Source: Branchiostoma lanceolatum (lineage: Eukaryota; Chordata; Leptocardii; Amphioxiformes; Branchiostomatidae). Taken from it: a stretch of DNA of 64,000 nucleotides. The stretch lies in assembly GCF_035083965.1 (NCBI RefSeq), contig NC_089722.1:31771958-31835957 (forward strand). The letters run 5' to 3'. Of this stretch, positions 22,288 through 35,700 are shown one piece after another. A program made the position numbers and the translations under genes. Each line of letters begins with the position of its first letter. Position 1 is the first letter of the stretch. The notes beneath the pieces are model-generated. The model was not told the DNA's origin, searched no databases, and saw only the letters and a list, made by a program, of their open reading frames with translations.

Positions 22288-22600
22288 GGACGACTCGGCC
22301 CAGTCTACTCGGCCCATCTCCCTAGTCAACTCGGCCCCAAAACCTCAAAGTCAACAGTTTCAAGTTGTCTGACCAAAAGACGTGGCCTGTATTAAAATCA
22401 TGTTGACTGTTGGGCATAGTTGGCCAGATTTGTGATGGGCCGAGTTGGAAATGGGCTGAGTTGTTCTGATACCTTTTAGGACCACGGGTCACCTCGAACT
22501 TTAGTCGAAATGTGTGGTATCAGAACAACTCGGCACCTGGAACAACTCGGCCCCTGTAGCTAGCCATTTAGGACAACTTAGAACAACTCGGCCCAAGCCC
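22288..22600. repeat. Fold-back element with repeated AACTCGGCC motifs
   Basis: ACTCGGCC occurs three times forward (22,293-22,336), twice reversed (GGGCCGAGTT and GGGCTGAGTT, 22,437-22,462) and three times forward again (22,528-22,592, one as ACTCGGCA). GAGTTGTTCTGATACC and its exact complement GGTATCAGAACAACTC form a 16-bp stem. Probably a non-autonomous DNA transposon in creatinase intron 1. Confidence 0.6.
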
Positions 22601-23082
22601 AAAAACTGACATAGATCATATCAGCAAACAGAACAGAAACTTTTTAAAATGTGAGAAATAAATCATGTTTCACTGCCAAATATTTCGTCTCAAATTTTAC
22701 GGAAATTTTGAAATTCTGCAGGTCACTCGGTGAGGTTTTATAATCACGGTTGTCTCGACGCGCTTTTAAAACCTAATGTTAAAATTATAATAACCAACAA
22801 AACATAGTAAAGTGCTAAACAACCCGAGGCTGCAATAAAGACTCATTTTGCCAGTTGGATACGATCTTTGCAATCGTTATATCTGCTTGGAGATTATTTA
22901 AAATCTACTTTGTCTTTGAGGTTTTTTTTGTACTTGTCACAAATGATACTAGGGTTCAACGACTCTAAACCTCTGTCAGTAGGTCAGGTACCACTGTTAC
23001 CAGACAGTTCTGTTGCAGCAGGTATGCCTGGCCTCAGACTTCTTACGTTCATTGCCAATACATTTACCGTTACAGGACAGAC

Positions 23083-23444
23083 ATGTGGAAGATACTGGCA
23101 TCAAGTCCCCGGGTTCTCCGTGAGAAAGGCTTGGCCGACTTACAGAAGCTGACAGCTGCAGTACCTGCACTTATTGCAAGATGTCAGCATTCCGAGGCAG
23201 GCCAGTGGCCGCGGTCGCCACTAATGACAAGTCTTGGTGAGTATGTTTGCATGTCTATGTCTATGTCTACGTCTATATGTACGTATATGTTATTGTATGT
23301 GCATTTGTGTGGGTATGGGCGTGTGTATGCGTGAGTGTGTGTGAGGGAGTTTGTGTCTCTTTCTCTATTTTTGGCGAAGCTCAGGGGCGAGCACAATGTT
23401 TTAGTATTGTGTGCGGTCTACAAGAATTATTGGTATTGTACAGG

Positions 23445-23518
<74 letters not shown>

Positions 23519-26500
23519 GAGAGAGAGAGAGAGGGAAAGTAAAAGAGGAATACATGTAGAGCGAGCGAGTGGGATCTTATTGTTTTACTCGATGTTGTAG
23601 GCACCAAGCAGGACCTGCAATCACACCCCGCACATGCTCACGACCCTGCGCCCGTCAGAAAACAGCACGTTGACGCCTCCCGGTTCAAGCAGCTGACAGA
23701 CGACCTGATGCCCCGACTCGTCGATAGGAGGAACGGCCAGAAGGTAAAGTACACAGCAAGCATAATTATCTATCAACGATCTTCGAATGCCATTGGAATT
23801 GTGCGGTTTATGCTAGGGTCACATTTCCCGCCCGGGGCCCGACCGGGCTGTTTGTGGAAACGAAAAATCAAAGTGTATATCAATAGATATACCGAAGCTA
23901 TGCTCTTGATGAGTTTTCGTACGTTTTGTGCTTTTCGTTGTCCTTTCTATCATATTACTACGTTCTCAAAGGCCCCGGATTAGAAATGTGACCCAAACAT
24001 TAGTAGTAGCCAGTGAGGAGCCAGTTTTCTGCTCTGTTGCTAGCGTTGGGGTTATCGTTAGCCTCCATACATGTATGTCTTCATGGCGCGACCCCTTCGC
24101 CCAAAACACGGTCAGACTTCTGCTTGAAAATTACGTACCACGCCCCACAAGTGTGACGCTCTAATCTCCCCTCATGTAAACTGGAAATGCCCAAGCAGTG
24201 TTGGGGCAAATATTTGGCGGAGGCATAAAGTTGACTTGACATCGGGCCTTGACGTGACATCGGAACAACCAGCATATTTCTCACCCTGAAAAATCTCTTA
24301 CTTAAAACATATATTCACCGAACCAAAGAGTATATAGAGATTTAGTTAGGTCTTACAGGGAATGGTCGCATACTAGTATTTCATCTTCGAAGAAGTTTCA
24401 TGCTCCATTCTTAATACGTAGCCAATTGTTTTGTAGATGTAAAATTTGCTAAGGACACAATTTATTACTTGCATGACGCTCACTAACCATTCTCCTAAGC
24501 AGAGCCTCGCCCGAGACCTATATACATTATACATGTACCTTCAAATGATGGTTACGCTAAACGAGGTTGAGGGTTCTTTTTTTGTAGGCGTGGCCTCTAA
24601 CCGGCTGTCAACCAATGGCCTAAATGTTTTCTTTAGATAAAGCCGATTCTCTGATTGGCTGACAGTTGGTTAGAGACGACGCCCACAAAAGTCGAAACCT
24701 CTTCCGTGGCGCATGGCCTGTACAATATTTTTGGTAGACCCTCCACAAGGTATAGTGTACAGGCTACGGGCGACGCTCTGCGTAGGAGAATGACACTAAC
24801 CAGAGATCACCGGACGTTCTGTCGTTCCCGCAGGTCCAGCCTACGTTCTCCGTGGAGGAGCTCCAGCGGAGGCTGAATTTGCTGCGCACGTTCATGAACA
24901 CCAGTAAAATAGACGCCGTCCTCTTCACCTCCTACCACAACATCAACCACTACTGCGACTTTATGTACTGCGCCTTCGGACGGCCCTACGGGCTTGTCGT
25001 CACCATGGACAACGTGCTCTCCATATCCTCAGGTACGTCACATCCGGTAAAATGATTTTTCCCAGAATGCAATAGGATGCTTGCTCTCACGTGACTATGA
25101 CGTAGGTATTGTCTGCCATGCTGGTTGGTTAACTGTGACATGGATTTTGTCAATGCCAGGTCCTTTTTTAGTTATCAGAAGCTAAAAGTAAACAGAATTT
25201 CTGGACATTTCTTTCACAATCCTGTTAGCCTGAAACTTGAAACTTTGACAGCAGAGTTCTAACTTGATTTCTTGCAACCTTGCAGCCATCGACGGCGGCC
25301 AACCCTGGAGAAGAACGCAAATCGGCGAGAACGTCGCTTACACCGACTGGCAGCGCGACAACTTCTACCACGCGGTCCAAACAGAGCTGGCGGGGAAAGG
25401 CCTCATGACGCTCGGCGTGGAGTTCGACCACATGACGCTAGAGGGCTTCACCAAGCTGAACCTCGCCGTCCCAGACATGCAGAAAATAGACATAGGCCAG
25501 CCCACCATGCGCATGCGCATGAAGAAGTCCGAAGAGGAAATCTCACTCATCAGGTGCGTACGTCGCATCCAGTTTAAATTTCATTTCATTTATCCAGTTG
25601 TAGACTTTCAATTCTCTTTATAGCTTCTAATGTACTTTCTCATGTCAAAATTGTGGCATGTGTTAACTAATGATAATAGTCATAATGACTTGAAACTTCG
25701 ATTAAAATGATACAACCTATGCATGGCTGTACAAATATGCGTAGTTAAAAAAAGTACTCCCCGCACCGAAGGTGCATAAAGCGGCGCCCATCTCCGTTTC
25801 TGCAGCCCTAGGCCACACAACTTTGTGCAAGTCACTACGCAGGGGGCTAGTCCACTGGTAGTGTTGTGTTGTTTAACTACCGCATGCAAGGCGAACACTC
25901 TACCGGTAAATATGCGTAGTAATTGTTTGTATTGTTTTCTCCCGTGCCCATCCTCTTTCCCATACTGCTGTATCCGTGGTCCACTCTCGCTGTGGGTTGG
26001 TACAGAGAGGGCGCACGTATTGCTGACCTGGGCGGCTGGGCTGTGGTGGAGGCGCTAAGGGAGGGCGTGCCTGAGTACGAGCTGGCGAACCGCGCTACGA
26101 GCACCATGATACGAGAAGTGGCCAGGACCTACCCACATAGCGAACTCCTGAACAGTCAGTACAAACTTTCTTTTTTATAGAGTGTTTGTATTCTCCAAGC
26201 AGAGGTATCGGTCGAGTAGGGTAGGAGTGTCGGGGATTTTTAACGTCTCTCTCCCTTCGTCTCTTCCGTGAAGGTGGAGAGACGTTAAAAATCCCGGACA
26301 CTCCTGCCCTACTCGACCGAAATACCTCTGCTTGGAGAATAGGGTGTTTGCATGTGACGTCAAGGCCGCCATATTGGCTGGTTAAACCTAGAGGAGTCAG
26401 ACCTATAATAGATTTGCATATGATAATGTATAATTGCCAGGGTATCATGCAAAGTTATTTAGCATGTTAATGTTAGAAGATCTTAACCTCCAGTTGTCAA

Positions 26501-27486
26501 GACTGAGTTTGTTGACCCTTTTGAATCCCCCCTCAGCCTGGGCCTGGATCTCGTCAGGGATCAACACTGACGGGGGACACAACCCTCCGACGTCACGACG
26601 CGTGCGCAGTGGGGACATCCTGTCAGTCAACACCTTCCCCATGATTGCTGGGTATGAATTTCTTTGACTTAAAAAAAAAATCGCATTTGGAAATCGCCGA
26701 TTTTACGATTCACCAAAACTCACTTTGGGTATTTAAAAGTCGACATGAAGCCGAAAGACGTCAATCAAGATTTAGCTACAATCTATGAGATATTGGACTC
26801 TTTGGTGGACCCTACGGGGCACGGGCTTACATACAATAATTAATTACCAAATTTCATGCTATTAGAATATTAACTTCAGCACATCCCGTAATAACTGTTA
26901 ACGTGAAGTTGACATCTCTGTATCTACGTCAGGTACTACGCCGCCCTGGAGAGGAACATGTTCCTGAACCACGCATCCGACGCTCACCTCGCTCTGTGGG
27001 AGATCAACTGTCAAGTAAGTCTCAGGCCGCCATCTGTAGTCTCCAAGCAGACCCAACGATTGCAAAGACCGTATCCAACTGGCAGAAGGAGTTTTTGCAA
27101 TAAAACTGATACATGTATACGAGTTCGTACATGCACCTTACCTTCATCAAAGTTCTGCCGTCTATAATCATCTGTGAATGTCCATAGCAAATGTACGTCT
27201 CTTTGTGTACTAACTTTCCCCTCTCTACCGTTGTTCCCACCCCTGTGGCTACCAGGTACACCGTCGCGGCATAGAGCTCATCCACCCGGGAGCGCGCTGC
27301 TGTGACATAGCCACTGAGCTGAACGAGATGTACCGAGAACACGGCCTGCTGCAGTACCGCAGCTTCGGCTACGGACACTCCTTCGGATCTCTTTGCCATT
27401 ACTACGGCAGGGAAGCAGGTATGAACCGAGAGATCACACTTTTTTTACCTTCAACTAGAAGGTTATGTTTTCGGGAGCATGTGTCC

Positions 27487-27560
<74 letters not shown>

Positions 27561-28082
27561 TGCTATAGCTCTGCCAGTTTTGATATCTAGTGTTCTGGAT
27601 ATGCAAGGTCATTATTTTCAGTGACAGATAGCGCTTGTCTTATGTATTCCGACATAAACAACTTCAGCAACAAGGACGGTACCGTTTGTTGTCGCATAAC
27701 TTCCCAAACTGACTGCTTTACCTTGGAAAAGGGAACTTGTATATTCTTATAGCATGGCAAAAGATACGCAACTGTAGTATTAGTGAGAGGGTAGTTTTGG
27801 CGCGATCCCTGTGTAGGTTTCAACGATCTGATTCTGAATCACTTCTGATAGCAAATCTTCTTCCTACTATTCTTGTTCCCAGAACTAGAGCTGCGTGAGG
27901 ACATCCCGACCGTTCTCGAGCCCGGGATGGTCATGTCCATGGAGCCGATGATCATGATTCCCGAGGGCATGCCCGGAGCGGGCGGCTACCGTGAGCACAA
28001 CATCCTAGTGGTGACGGAAGACGGGGCGGAGGACATCACAGGCTTCCCCTTCGGTCCTGAACACAACATCATCAAGAAATAG
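23083..28082 (+). CDS. Creatinase (creatine amidinohydrolase), nine coding exons
   Basis: Hydrolyses creatine to sarcosine and urea (EC 3.5.3.3, M24 pita-bread fold). Coding exons: 23,083-23,236; 23,601-23,743; 24,834-25,032; 25,286-25,553; 26,006-26,154; 26,537-26,651; 26,933-27,014; 27,256-27,418; 27,883-28,082. All have AG/GT borders and the phases agree, giving 490 residues. Residues 1-99 are an extra N-terminal part relative to bacterial enzymes (about 400 residues). Diagnostic boxes: TSYHNINHYCDF (131-142), IDGGQPWRRT (167-176), YTDWQRDN (184-191), SGINTDGGHNP with the active-site His (H319), FGYGHSFG (H411), MVMSMEPMIM and GGYREHNILV. All family residues I can check are present, so it looks functional. 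The start at 23,083 is the first ATG after the acceptor at 23,075. The N-terminal segment is not an obvious secretion signal. Introns hold SINE and MITE copies. Confidence 0.95.
23446..23543. repeat. (GA)n microsatellite in creatinase intron
   Basis: Nearly uninterrupted GA dinucleotide run between coding exons 1 and 2. Its in-frame RERE peptides are artefacts. Confidence 0.95.
24563..24701. repeat. Fold-back element in creatinase intron
   Basis: GAGGTTGAGG...TAGGCGTGG...CTAACCGGCTGTCAACCAA pairs with the inverted right arm TTGGCTGACAGTTGGTTAG...CGCCCAC...GAAACCTC. Arms are about 55 bp. Confidence 0.7.
25740..25905 (-). mobile_element. tRNA-derived SINE, family A, minus orientation
   Basis: Reversed, it has a tRNA-like GTTCGCCTTGCATGCGGTAG head and a body CAGTGGACTAGCCCCCTGC...GGCCTAGGGCTG that matches the SINE at 45,622-45,905. 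It lies in the intron between coding exons 4 and 5 of the creatinase gene. Confidence 0.6.
26189..26341. repeat. Near-perfect hairpin element in creatinase intron
   Basis: Arms of about 65 bp: TATTCTCCAAGCAGAGGTAT...TTTTTAACGTCTCTC on the left and the inverse on the right, with a short loop near 26,258-26,275. Few mismatches, so a recent fold-back MITE. Confidence 0.8.
27484..27562. repeat. (CTGT)n/(CT)n microsatellite
   Basis: GTCTGTCTGTCTGTC grading into CTCTCTCT in the last creatinase intron. Confidence 0.95.
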
Positions 28083-29339
28083 CTATGTCGACTTTATACG
28101 CATTATCATATAGCCAGATGTCGTTGACCAGTCAGAAGCCTCCATTTACGGGTCATTATTTTCCCATATTGACCCCATTTTACAGGTCTTTAATGTCCGT
28201 TAACTGACCAGTTGTTTGCCCATTAAATGTGAGAGTGTGTTTTTTATAAGCTTCATTAATATTTCCTATAAAATTGCTGATATAGATAGACATCTATAAA
28301 CAGTGATAGACAGCATTAAATCGAACTCAATGTTTAAAAATTCTATATACAAGAACCCAAGATGGCCGCCTGTTTGCAATTTTGTAGAGTTAACGTGATA
28401 GAAAATTAGCTACATAGAACATTAAGGATATCATGTAGCAGACATGGTTTTATATATAGTACTTGTACTCAGGTGAACATAATGTTTCAGAGATGCTTCT
28501 GCCTAACATATACATACATGTAATTACTGCACCTCAAGTATTGTTTTTGACTTATCTTTGTGCATTTGTGTGTCTGTGTGAGTGTGTGTTTGCACAACAT
28601 GACAGTTACTTATTCTAGAACGCACTGAGTAGACGGTGATGTCTCTCTATATAACTTGCATTATTGCATTAATGGTAAAATTGCAAGGTGATTCTGAACA
28701 TTCAAGGTGAACTGTCCTGTGCAAAAATCTCATTGTGATTGCTGGATGTTAAGAGCATGAATTTTAGTTTCTTTATTAACTATTTCACACGGATGATCAG
28801 GTTCCAAAAGTGAATTAGTTTTTTTTTTATAAATTTCAATAGTACAGCATGACAATTAACTGATATTCAATTTTCAATAGATGTATTTAGCTGGGAATTG
28901 TTATTATTTCAGATATAATAGTACCACTGTGACACTGGCCGGCTGTGCGTGATGGCTAACAACTGCAGAAAAAAACGGGAACAAAGAGTATTGGTCAACT
29001 GGTATACCGTTAACTTAATAGCCACTTATGATTTCAACAGCATATAACAAGTGACATCAGCTTCCCAAAATGATTTTATTTGGTGGTTATAGCAACTGAC
29101 CAGGACTTATGACACCATACACACATCTTGTAGGGTCATGATATCGACCCATACCCTAAAGGTTCTGTAGATGTAGTGCTACTATATTACAAGACATATG
29201 TATTATATATGTAGTACTACTGAATTACAAGAAACATGTTAAAGTTGTAGAAAATAGATTTAGTTGTTCCACCATATAATTACAACCACTTTCATTCTGA
29301 AGTTGTTCGAGTCCTATTAAGTAACACGTGACGTTATAT
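28083..29339. other. Creatinase 3' flank and intergenic sequence
   Basis: AT-rich with no supported gene. It must contain the 3' UTR of the creatinase, but no clear AATAAA close to the stop was identified. Confidence 0.5.
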
Positions 29340-32300
29340 AAATTTGTACTTGTTATCTCCGTGAAAAATGGAGATTTTTTCATGGAGATATTGTTTTGGG
29401 TGTGTTTGCGTGTGTGTTTGCGTGCGTGTATGTTTGTGCGTCCGGATGCTTAAAATCAGCATAACTGAAGAACGTCTGGATGGATTGTAATGATAATTGG
29501 TATGTGGGTAGGTGTTGGGAAAACAAAGTTCAAGGTTTGGGCCCCCTGGTATGTGACACTGGAACTGCATTGGCGTTTTTGTCAAAATCTTCCAAGAAGA
29601 ATAACTAAAGAAAGGAACGACAGATTTCCGTGTTATCTAATATGCAGGTAGCTTAGACAGAGATGTACACAATAAAGTGTAAATTATGCAAATTGGGACT
29701 GAATTTGCATAAGTAATGAGGATTATCTATATTTCCGTTCTAGGCATGTTGTGACAGGTGTCACCTGTTGGTTTCGAAACTGGGTCAAATATTCCCCAGG
29801 GACCCTACAGCTGGTCAAACCACAGAGGGATATACAACCAAACCTGTATACTTGTTTCTATTATGTGGATAGCTTATAAGTGTTACTTGGTATGATGAAA
29901 TGGTGATAATGCAAATCAGAATCTAAGTTTCATAATTGATGGCGGCATTTTATAAACCCACTCCGTTCAATGGTACGACAGTTCAAAAATGCAACCTATG
30001 TAACTGAGCAACAAAGGGACATTGATAGATATAAGTTATATATATGCAAATGAAGACCTAATTCCATATTGGTAGATAACTGGAATTTTAAACTTGTGGC
30101 ATTGGGAAGTTATGTGACAGTGAACATAGTTGAATATAAATTATGAAAATGTGGGCCTAATTTGCATAATATATATTTCATGGAGATTTGAGGTCTCAAT
30201 TCGAGGTTGCACACCCTCAAGTCTAGCGACCGTCTCTTCCAGAAAATACTTCTGAGCCAAAACAACTGTGTATGTGAATTAAGGATATCCCTCTAGCTAC
30301 AAGAAAACCCGAGTTTAGGTTTCTTCAACCACTGTAATTTTAGTAAATGTTAGGGGGAAAAAGTATTTTTCAGTCAAAAATGATTTTTTTTGGGGGGGGG
30401 GGGCATTTTCGCGTGGAATCAAAGATATCCCTTATAGTTTATTCACAAAGATGACTGATATTGTCGGAAAGAAAAACTCTAAGGTATAATCAAGCCAATT
30501 ATAAAGAAAATGCTAACACTGAGATTTTCACAATAACACGACGCGCGAGGTAATGCAACAAGACCAACAGAACGCAACAAAGGTCAATCCGGGGGGAAAG
30601 GGCGGTTTACTGTCAACGCGGACGGTTACCCGGAAGTAAGGCTCGGGACCGAAATCAATTTTCACGAAAAACACATCGATTCGTATGCTTTTCAGCCGTG
30701 TTGGTATTTCATGTCAGTTCGCAGCAAATTATGATAAATTTGAACTCAAACCTCGACACTTGAAACCCTTTCGTCATATAAGAGTATGGGTGAAAGATTA
30801 TTCCGCAGTAGACGCCCTAGTTACGTCCTAACTTAGGAGCAATTCGGCCGCATGGTGTGATCTTGCGCACTGGTTTAGCGCGTCTATGCGTGTGTGTCTG
30901 TATTTTTGTGTGTGTCACCCGCGCCGTGAAACGCGCTGGCAGGCAGCTATAACTGAGATCATATGTAATTTATGTGTCTGTCTGTCTGTGTGTCTGTGTT
31001 GGGTGTTGGGGGAAAAAATTGCATAATTAATGAGGACAAGCTATATTTGCAGTGTTTTCCATTATAGGACTCAAATACATGTAACATGTAACATGTAGTT
31101 TATTATCTCCATGAAAAAAGGCTTTTTCATGAGATACTGTTTTGCTTGCGTTTGGTGTCTGTGTGTATGTTTGTGTCACCGGACGCTTAAAGTCGCCATA
31201 ACTGTAGAACCTGTACATGGATTGAAATGATTTTTGGTATGTGGGTGGGTGTCAGGTGGAGGAAGGTCAAGGTCGATTTTGGGCTTCCTGGCATGTGCGA
31301 CTGGAACTGCAATGGCGTATTTGTTAAAATCTTCAATGTAGAAGAACTGAAGAGTGGATCGACAGATCGTCATGTTCTTTGGTACACAGGTAGGTTAGAC
31401 CAAGTTGTACACGCTTAAGTGCAAACTATGCAAATGAGACCGAATTTGCATAAGTTAGGAGGTAAATCGTTTGCATGTGTGTCGTCGGATGCTTAAAGTC
31501 AGCATAACTGTAGAACGTGTAGATGGATTGTAATGATATTTGGTATGTGGGTATGCGCTGGGAGGAGAATGGTCAAGGTCGATTTTGGGCCCCCTGGTTT
31601 GTGTCCCTGGAACTGCAATGGCCTATTTGTAAAAATGTTCTAAAGGGGAATAACTGAAGAAAGGAACAACAGATTTTCATGTTATTTGGTACGCAGGTAG
31701 GTTGGACAGAGATGTACACACTGAAGTGCAAATCACGCAAAGTTAGTGTTTTTGCGTGTGTGTGCGCGTGTGTGTATGAATGTGTCACCGTGTGTGTATG
31801 TATGTGTCACCGCATGCGTAAAATCAGCATAACTATAGAACGTGTAGATGAATTGTAATGATATTTGTTATGTGGGTAGGTGTGGGGAGGAGAAAGGTCA
31901 AGGTCGATTTTGGGCCCTCTGGTATGTGTCACTGGAACTGTAATTGCGTATTTGTCAAAATCTTCAAAGGAGAATAACTGAAGAAAGGAGCAACAGATTT
32001 TCATGTTATTTACTTGGCAGGTAGCTTAGAGAGGGATGTATACAATGAAGTGCAAATTATGCAAATTGGACTTAATTTGCCTAAGTAATGGGAAAATTTA
32101 TATTTGCAGTGTTGGCCATTGTGGCACTTCTAACAGCTGTAAGTGTTGATAGCAAAAGTAGGTCACTGTGGAACCTGAGCCCCCGACAGCTGCAGGTGGC
32201 CGGGGGTCATACCATTGAGCGATATAGAATGGGGGGAACTGGTTTAATACAAAAAAAAGTTTCATGGAGATTTTGGGTCCTAAGACTCTTGTTGAAGGTG

Positions 32301-32480
32301 AAGCATCAACAGATATCAAATATGCAAATAAATTCCTAATTTGCATAATTAATGCAAAGGCGCCATAATTCATCTAAGTTGTAAATGGGTGTCAATATTG
32401 CGACATGTGCACATTAGTCAAAGACCAAGCTTATATTATGTAAATATGTAAGTCATTTGCATAATCAGAATAGTTGCAGC
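29340..32480 (+). repeat. Tandem and nested copies of the octamer-rich repeat
   Basis: Copies start near 29,344, 31,094, 31,465 and 31,790. Good copies open with a short hairpin (ATCTCCATGAAAAA / TTTTTCATGGAGAT) and contain a TG-rich stretch, GCATAACTGTAGAACGTGTA, TTGTAATGATATTTGGTATG, AAGGTCAAGGTCGATTTTGG, TGAAGAAAGGA and a TATGCAAAT...ATTTGCATAA block. A G-run sits at 30,390-30,402. No protein is encoded; the ORF at 32,088-32,339 is repeat-derived. Confidence 0.7.
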
Positions 32481-32708
32481 ACCAATCTTTAAGATTGCCG
32501 TTAATTTTGCCTTACAGGTGGGAATGCGTCTACTGTACAGATTCTAGATCTCTAGAGTTTTTTCCTTTATGTAGAAAGGTATTGCTTGTAATTCAAATAA
32601 GTTTGTTTTCATACTAGAAAGCATGTACAGACACGACCGTTTGATTATTTGTGTTGATTTCATGGTGTATCTAGGTATCCCCACTCCCCCGGAGTCTGCA
32701 CTACCATC

Positions 32709-35700
32709 ATGTCTCACGTCAATCAACACAAAAACCCCAGCGCCGTGAATCGTCCTGGGATTTCTCTCACAGAATCACAGGAATTCTACAAGACCTGGGC
32801 CGCTGGTTATGACAAGGTACTAACTAGCTAATGGGGATCCTCTGACAATTGGATTGTTCATTTTGCCAGGAAGAGAGAATGGAATTCATTACCCAGATTT
32901 TTACACTTTCTCTTTATATGCATAGGAGAAAAGCAAGAATGTTGAGGTAAAGCGAAATCATTTAAAGGCAACCAAAGCAATATTAGGTACAAAAACGGAA
33001 ATAAAACAAATGCTGAAATCTTTATTGTAATGAGATTTACTAAGAATGTCTAGCACATGTATGTAATAACATGCTTTGAGCAATTGAAAACCGTGCAAAA
33101 AATGCCATACAATGATCGATTCCCCTTAGTTTCGCGAGCCTACAAAAACCCCGGCGACGATTTTCAGTGAGTTCTCACATTACAACGAAGTCATATTTTT
33201 GCATCATGGACGTCACTATACATTGTGATAGTGTCGTTTGAACTAATCATTTATAGAAATGACTAAATAAATTGACTTTCAGAATCCGATTTCAGGGCCC
33301 TAATATTACTTGGCCTATGGGGATTTCTATAGTCAAGGACTACAAAGTGCCAGACATCGAATCGAAAAAATCATAGTAGGGCACCCTAGAGAAGCACGAC
33401 AAACAAGTATGTTGAATTTGAGGGTACAATCTGCTCGCTCTGCGCATCTAGAACGTTTTTGCGATAAAACTGAAAGTAGTTTGCAAGATACTGTAAATGC
33501 AGAAATGTTCGCGGTGGTTTTATGTTCGCGGTTTTCGCGGCGACCGTTTCACCGCGAACTTAAAACCACCGCGAACATTTTGTCCAATACTGTAGCAGTA
33601 TGTGACTATAGTGCTGCCCCAAACTTAAAACCACTGCGAACACTCGATTTTTGACTCAGCGCGAAATAAAAACCACGTGAACTTAAATGCATTTACAGTA
33701 TTGTACAATGTTTGGTATGTTGACCATTGCCGAAAGGTAAAAAAAAAATCAGGCGAAAATCAATGCGCGCTGATGTCATCCATCAAATTTACTTGCTGTG
33801 GTCTAATCAAGTGACTTAAAACACAACGCACGGCTACAACTGAAATTTCGATACATGTACAGCTATACGGTATTTTCAAATATGAAGGACATAAGAACAC
33901 ATTTAAACTTGATGTTCTACAATGTTATCGCTTGATGGTCTTTTATAATGTCACTTTTTTCTAGGACAACGTAAATGTGAACTACGGCGGTCCCCGTGCA
34001 ACAGCCGACCGTGTTGTGGAACTGTTTGAAGGGAAGACTGATGTCCGTATCCTGGACGTGGCCGCGGGCACTGGTTTGTTAGGCGAAGCGGTCAGTATTT
34101 ACTCCAATTCTTTAAAGGCAACCAAAGCAATATTAGGGACAAAAAATGGAGAGAAAAAAATGCTGAAATCTTTATTGTAGTGACATCTACTAACACTGTC
34201 TACCACATTTGTGTAATAACTTCATATTTCGAGGATTTTGAAACCGTGCAAAAACATGCCATACGATGATCCCCTTAGTTTCACGAGCCTATACAAAAAA
34301 CCCGGGGACGATTCTCACATTACAACGAAGTCATATTTTTGCATCATGGACGTCGCTATACATTGTGATATTGTTGTTTTAACTAATCATGCATATACAT
34401 TGTGATCGTGTTGTTTGAACTAATCATGCATAGGATACTAGAAATGACTAAACAAATTGACTTTCAAAATCCAATTTTCAGGCCCTATTATTGCCTGGGT
34501 TGCCTTTAACTGAAGCACGTTGATATTCATAACTTGAGCATACAGTTGGTGACTGGTAAATGCAGGAAAGTTCGCGGTGGTTTTATGTTCACGGTTTTCG
34601 CGGTAAGCTCTTCACCGCGAACATAAAACCACCGCGAACTTTTTTGCCCTCCTACGTATATATACCCCCCTTGTCTGCTATTGTCTCAAATGCGAAGTTA
34701 AAACCACCGATCAAACACTCCATTTTTTCCCTACCGCGAAATTGAAATCACGCGAACTTAAAAATACATTTTCTCTGACAGTTGAACCTCTCGAAAGACC
34801 ACACGCCCCTGTCAGAGAACCGGAAAAAAGCCACGATTTTTTTAAAATTTCAACCCATCATCAGTTTTCTTTTCCTCCACAGCTTTACAAGGTGGGTTTC
34901 CGTTCCATGGACGCCCTTGACGCCAATGACAACATGCTTGCCCTGGCGAAAGAGAAAAACGTCTACGGTCGTCTGATCCAAGACTTCCTAGGTACAAACC
35001 GTCTGGACATAGAAGATGGTGAGTTCTTCAATCCACAATACCTAACCACATACTAGTTCCCAATTTAAAAACAATCCATTTAAAGCTTATTGACGCCGTG
35101 TAGGGAGTCTTTGCTGTCATTCTATGTGTGTTTGCTTGTTTGTTTGTTTTTTGTTTGGTGTATGTCTGTATTTATTTGAATACACTGTCAGCAGAACAAG
35201 AAATCTGTGAGTGCAGGAAGACGACCACAAAGATCAGACTTATTGGAGTGACAGGAAACTAATCAGACACGACAGTCAAGGTCATGTTCTGTATGATCGT
35301 CACGGGAAGAAATTGCTGATATGTTTCATTTGCTATTACCGTTTGTCGACGAACCAAAGTCAACATGTAGGTTGTTAATCTTCCAGGAGAATATGATGCC
35401 ACCGTGATGAGTGGTGGGTTCCTTGAGGGTCATGTGAAGTGTGACTGTCTGGAAGAGCTCATCAGGGTGGTGAGACCAGGTGGGTAGGGGGCCTTAACTG
35501 ACCCAAATTCAACTGGTTATTGCATCTGTGGGCCCGTTCACACTTGTACGTATGTTCAAGTCCGTATGAGTAGCGTGTTAAATTAGTTTTGGGGTTTAGG
35601 CGGTTTGCATGGAAGAAGTTGTTTTCTACTTTGACCCACTCCTGTGGAGCCTGGTTATCGAACCCAAAGATTACTTCTTCAGCCGCAAACTTTACCTAAA

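Noticed and set aside
32088..32339. ORF starting with a convincing signal peptide (MGKFIFAVLAIVALLTAVS)
   Set aside because: The DNA aligns with the dispersed octamer repeat ('TATATTTGCAGTGTT...CCATTATAGGACT'), so the hydrophobic start is chance reading of the repeat.
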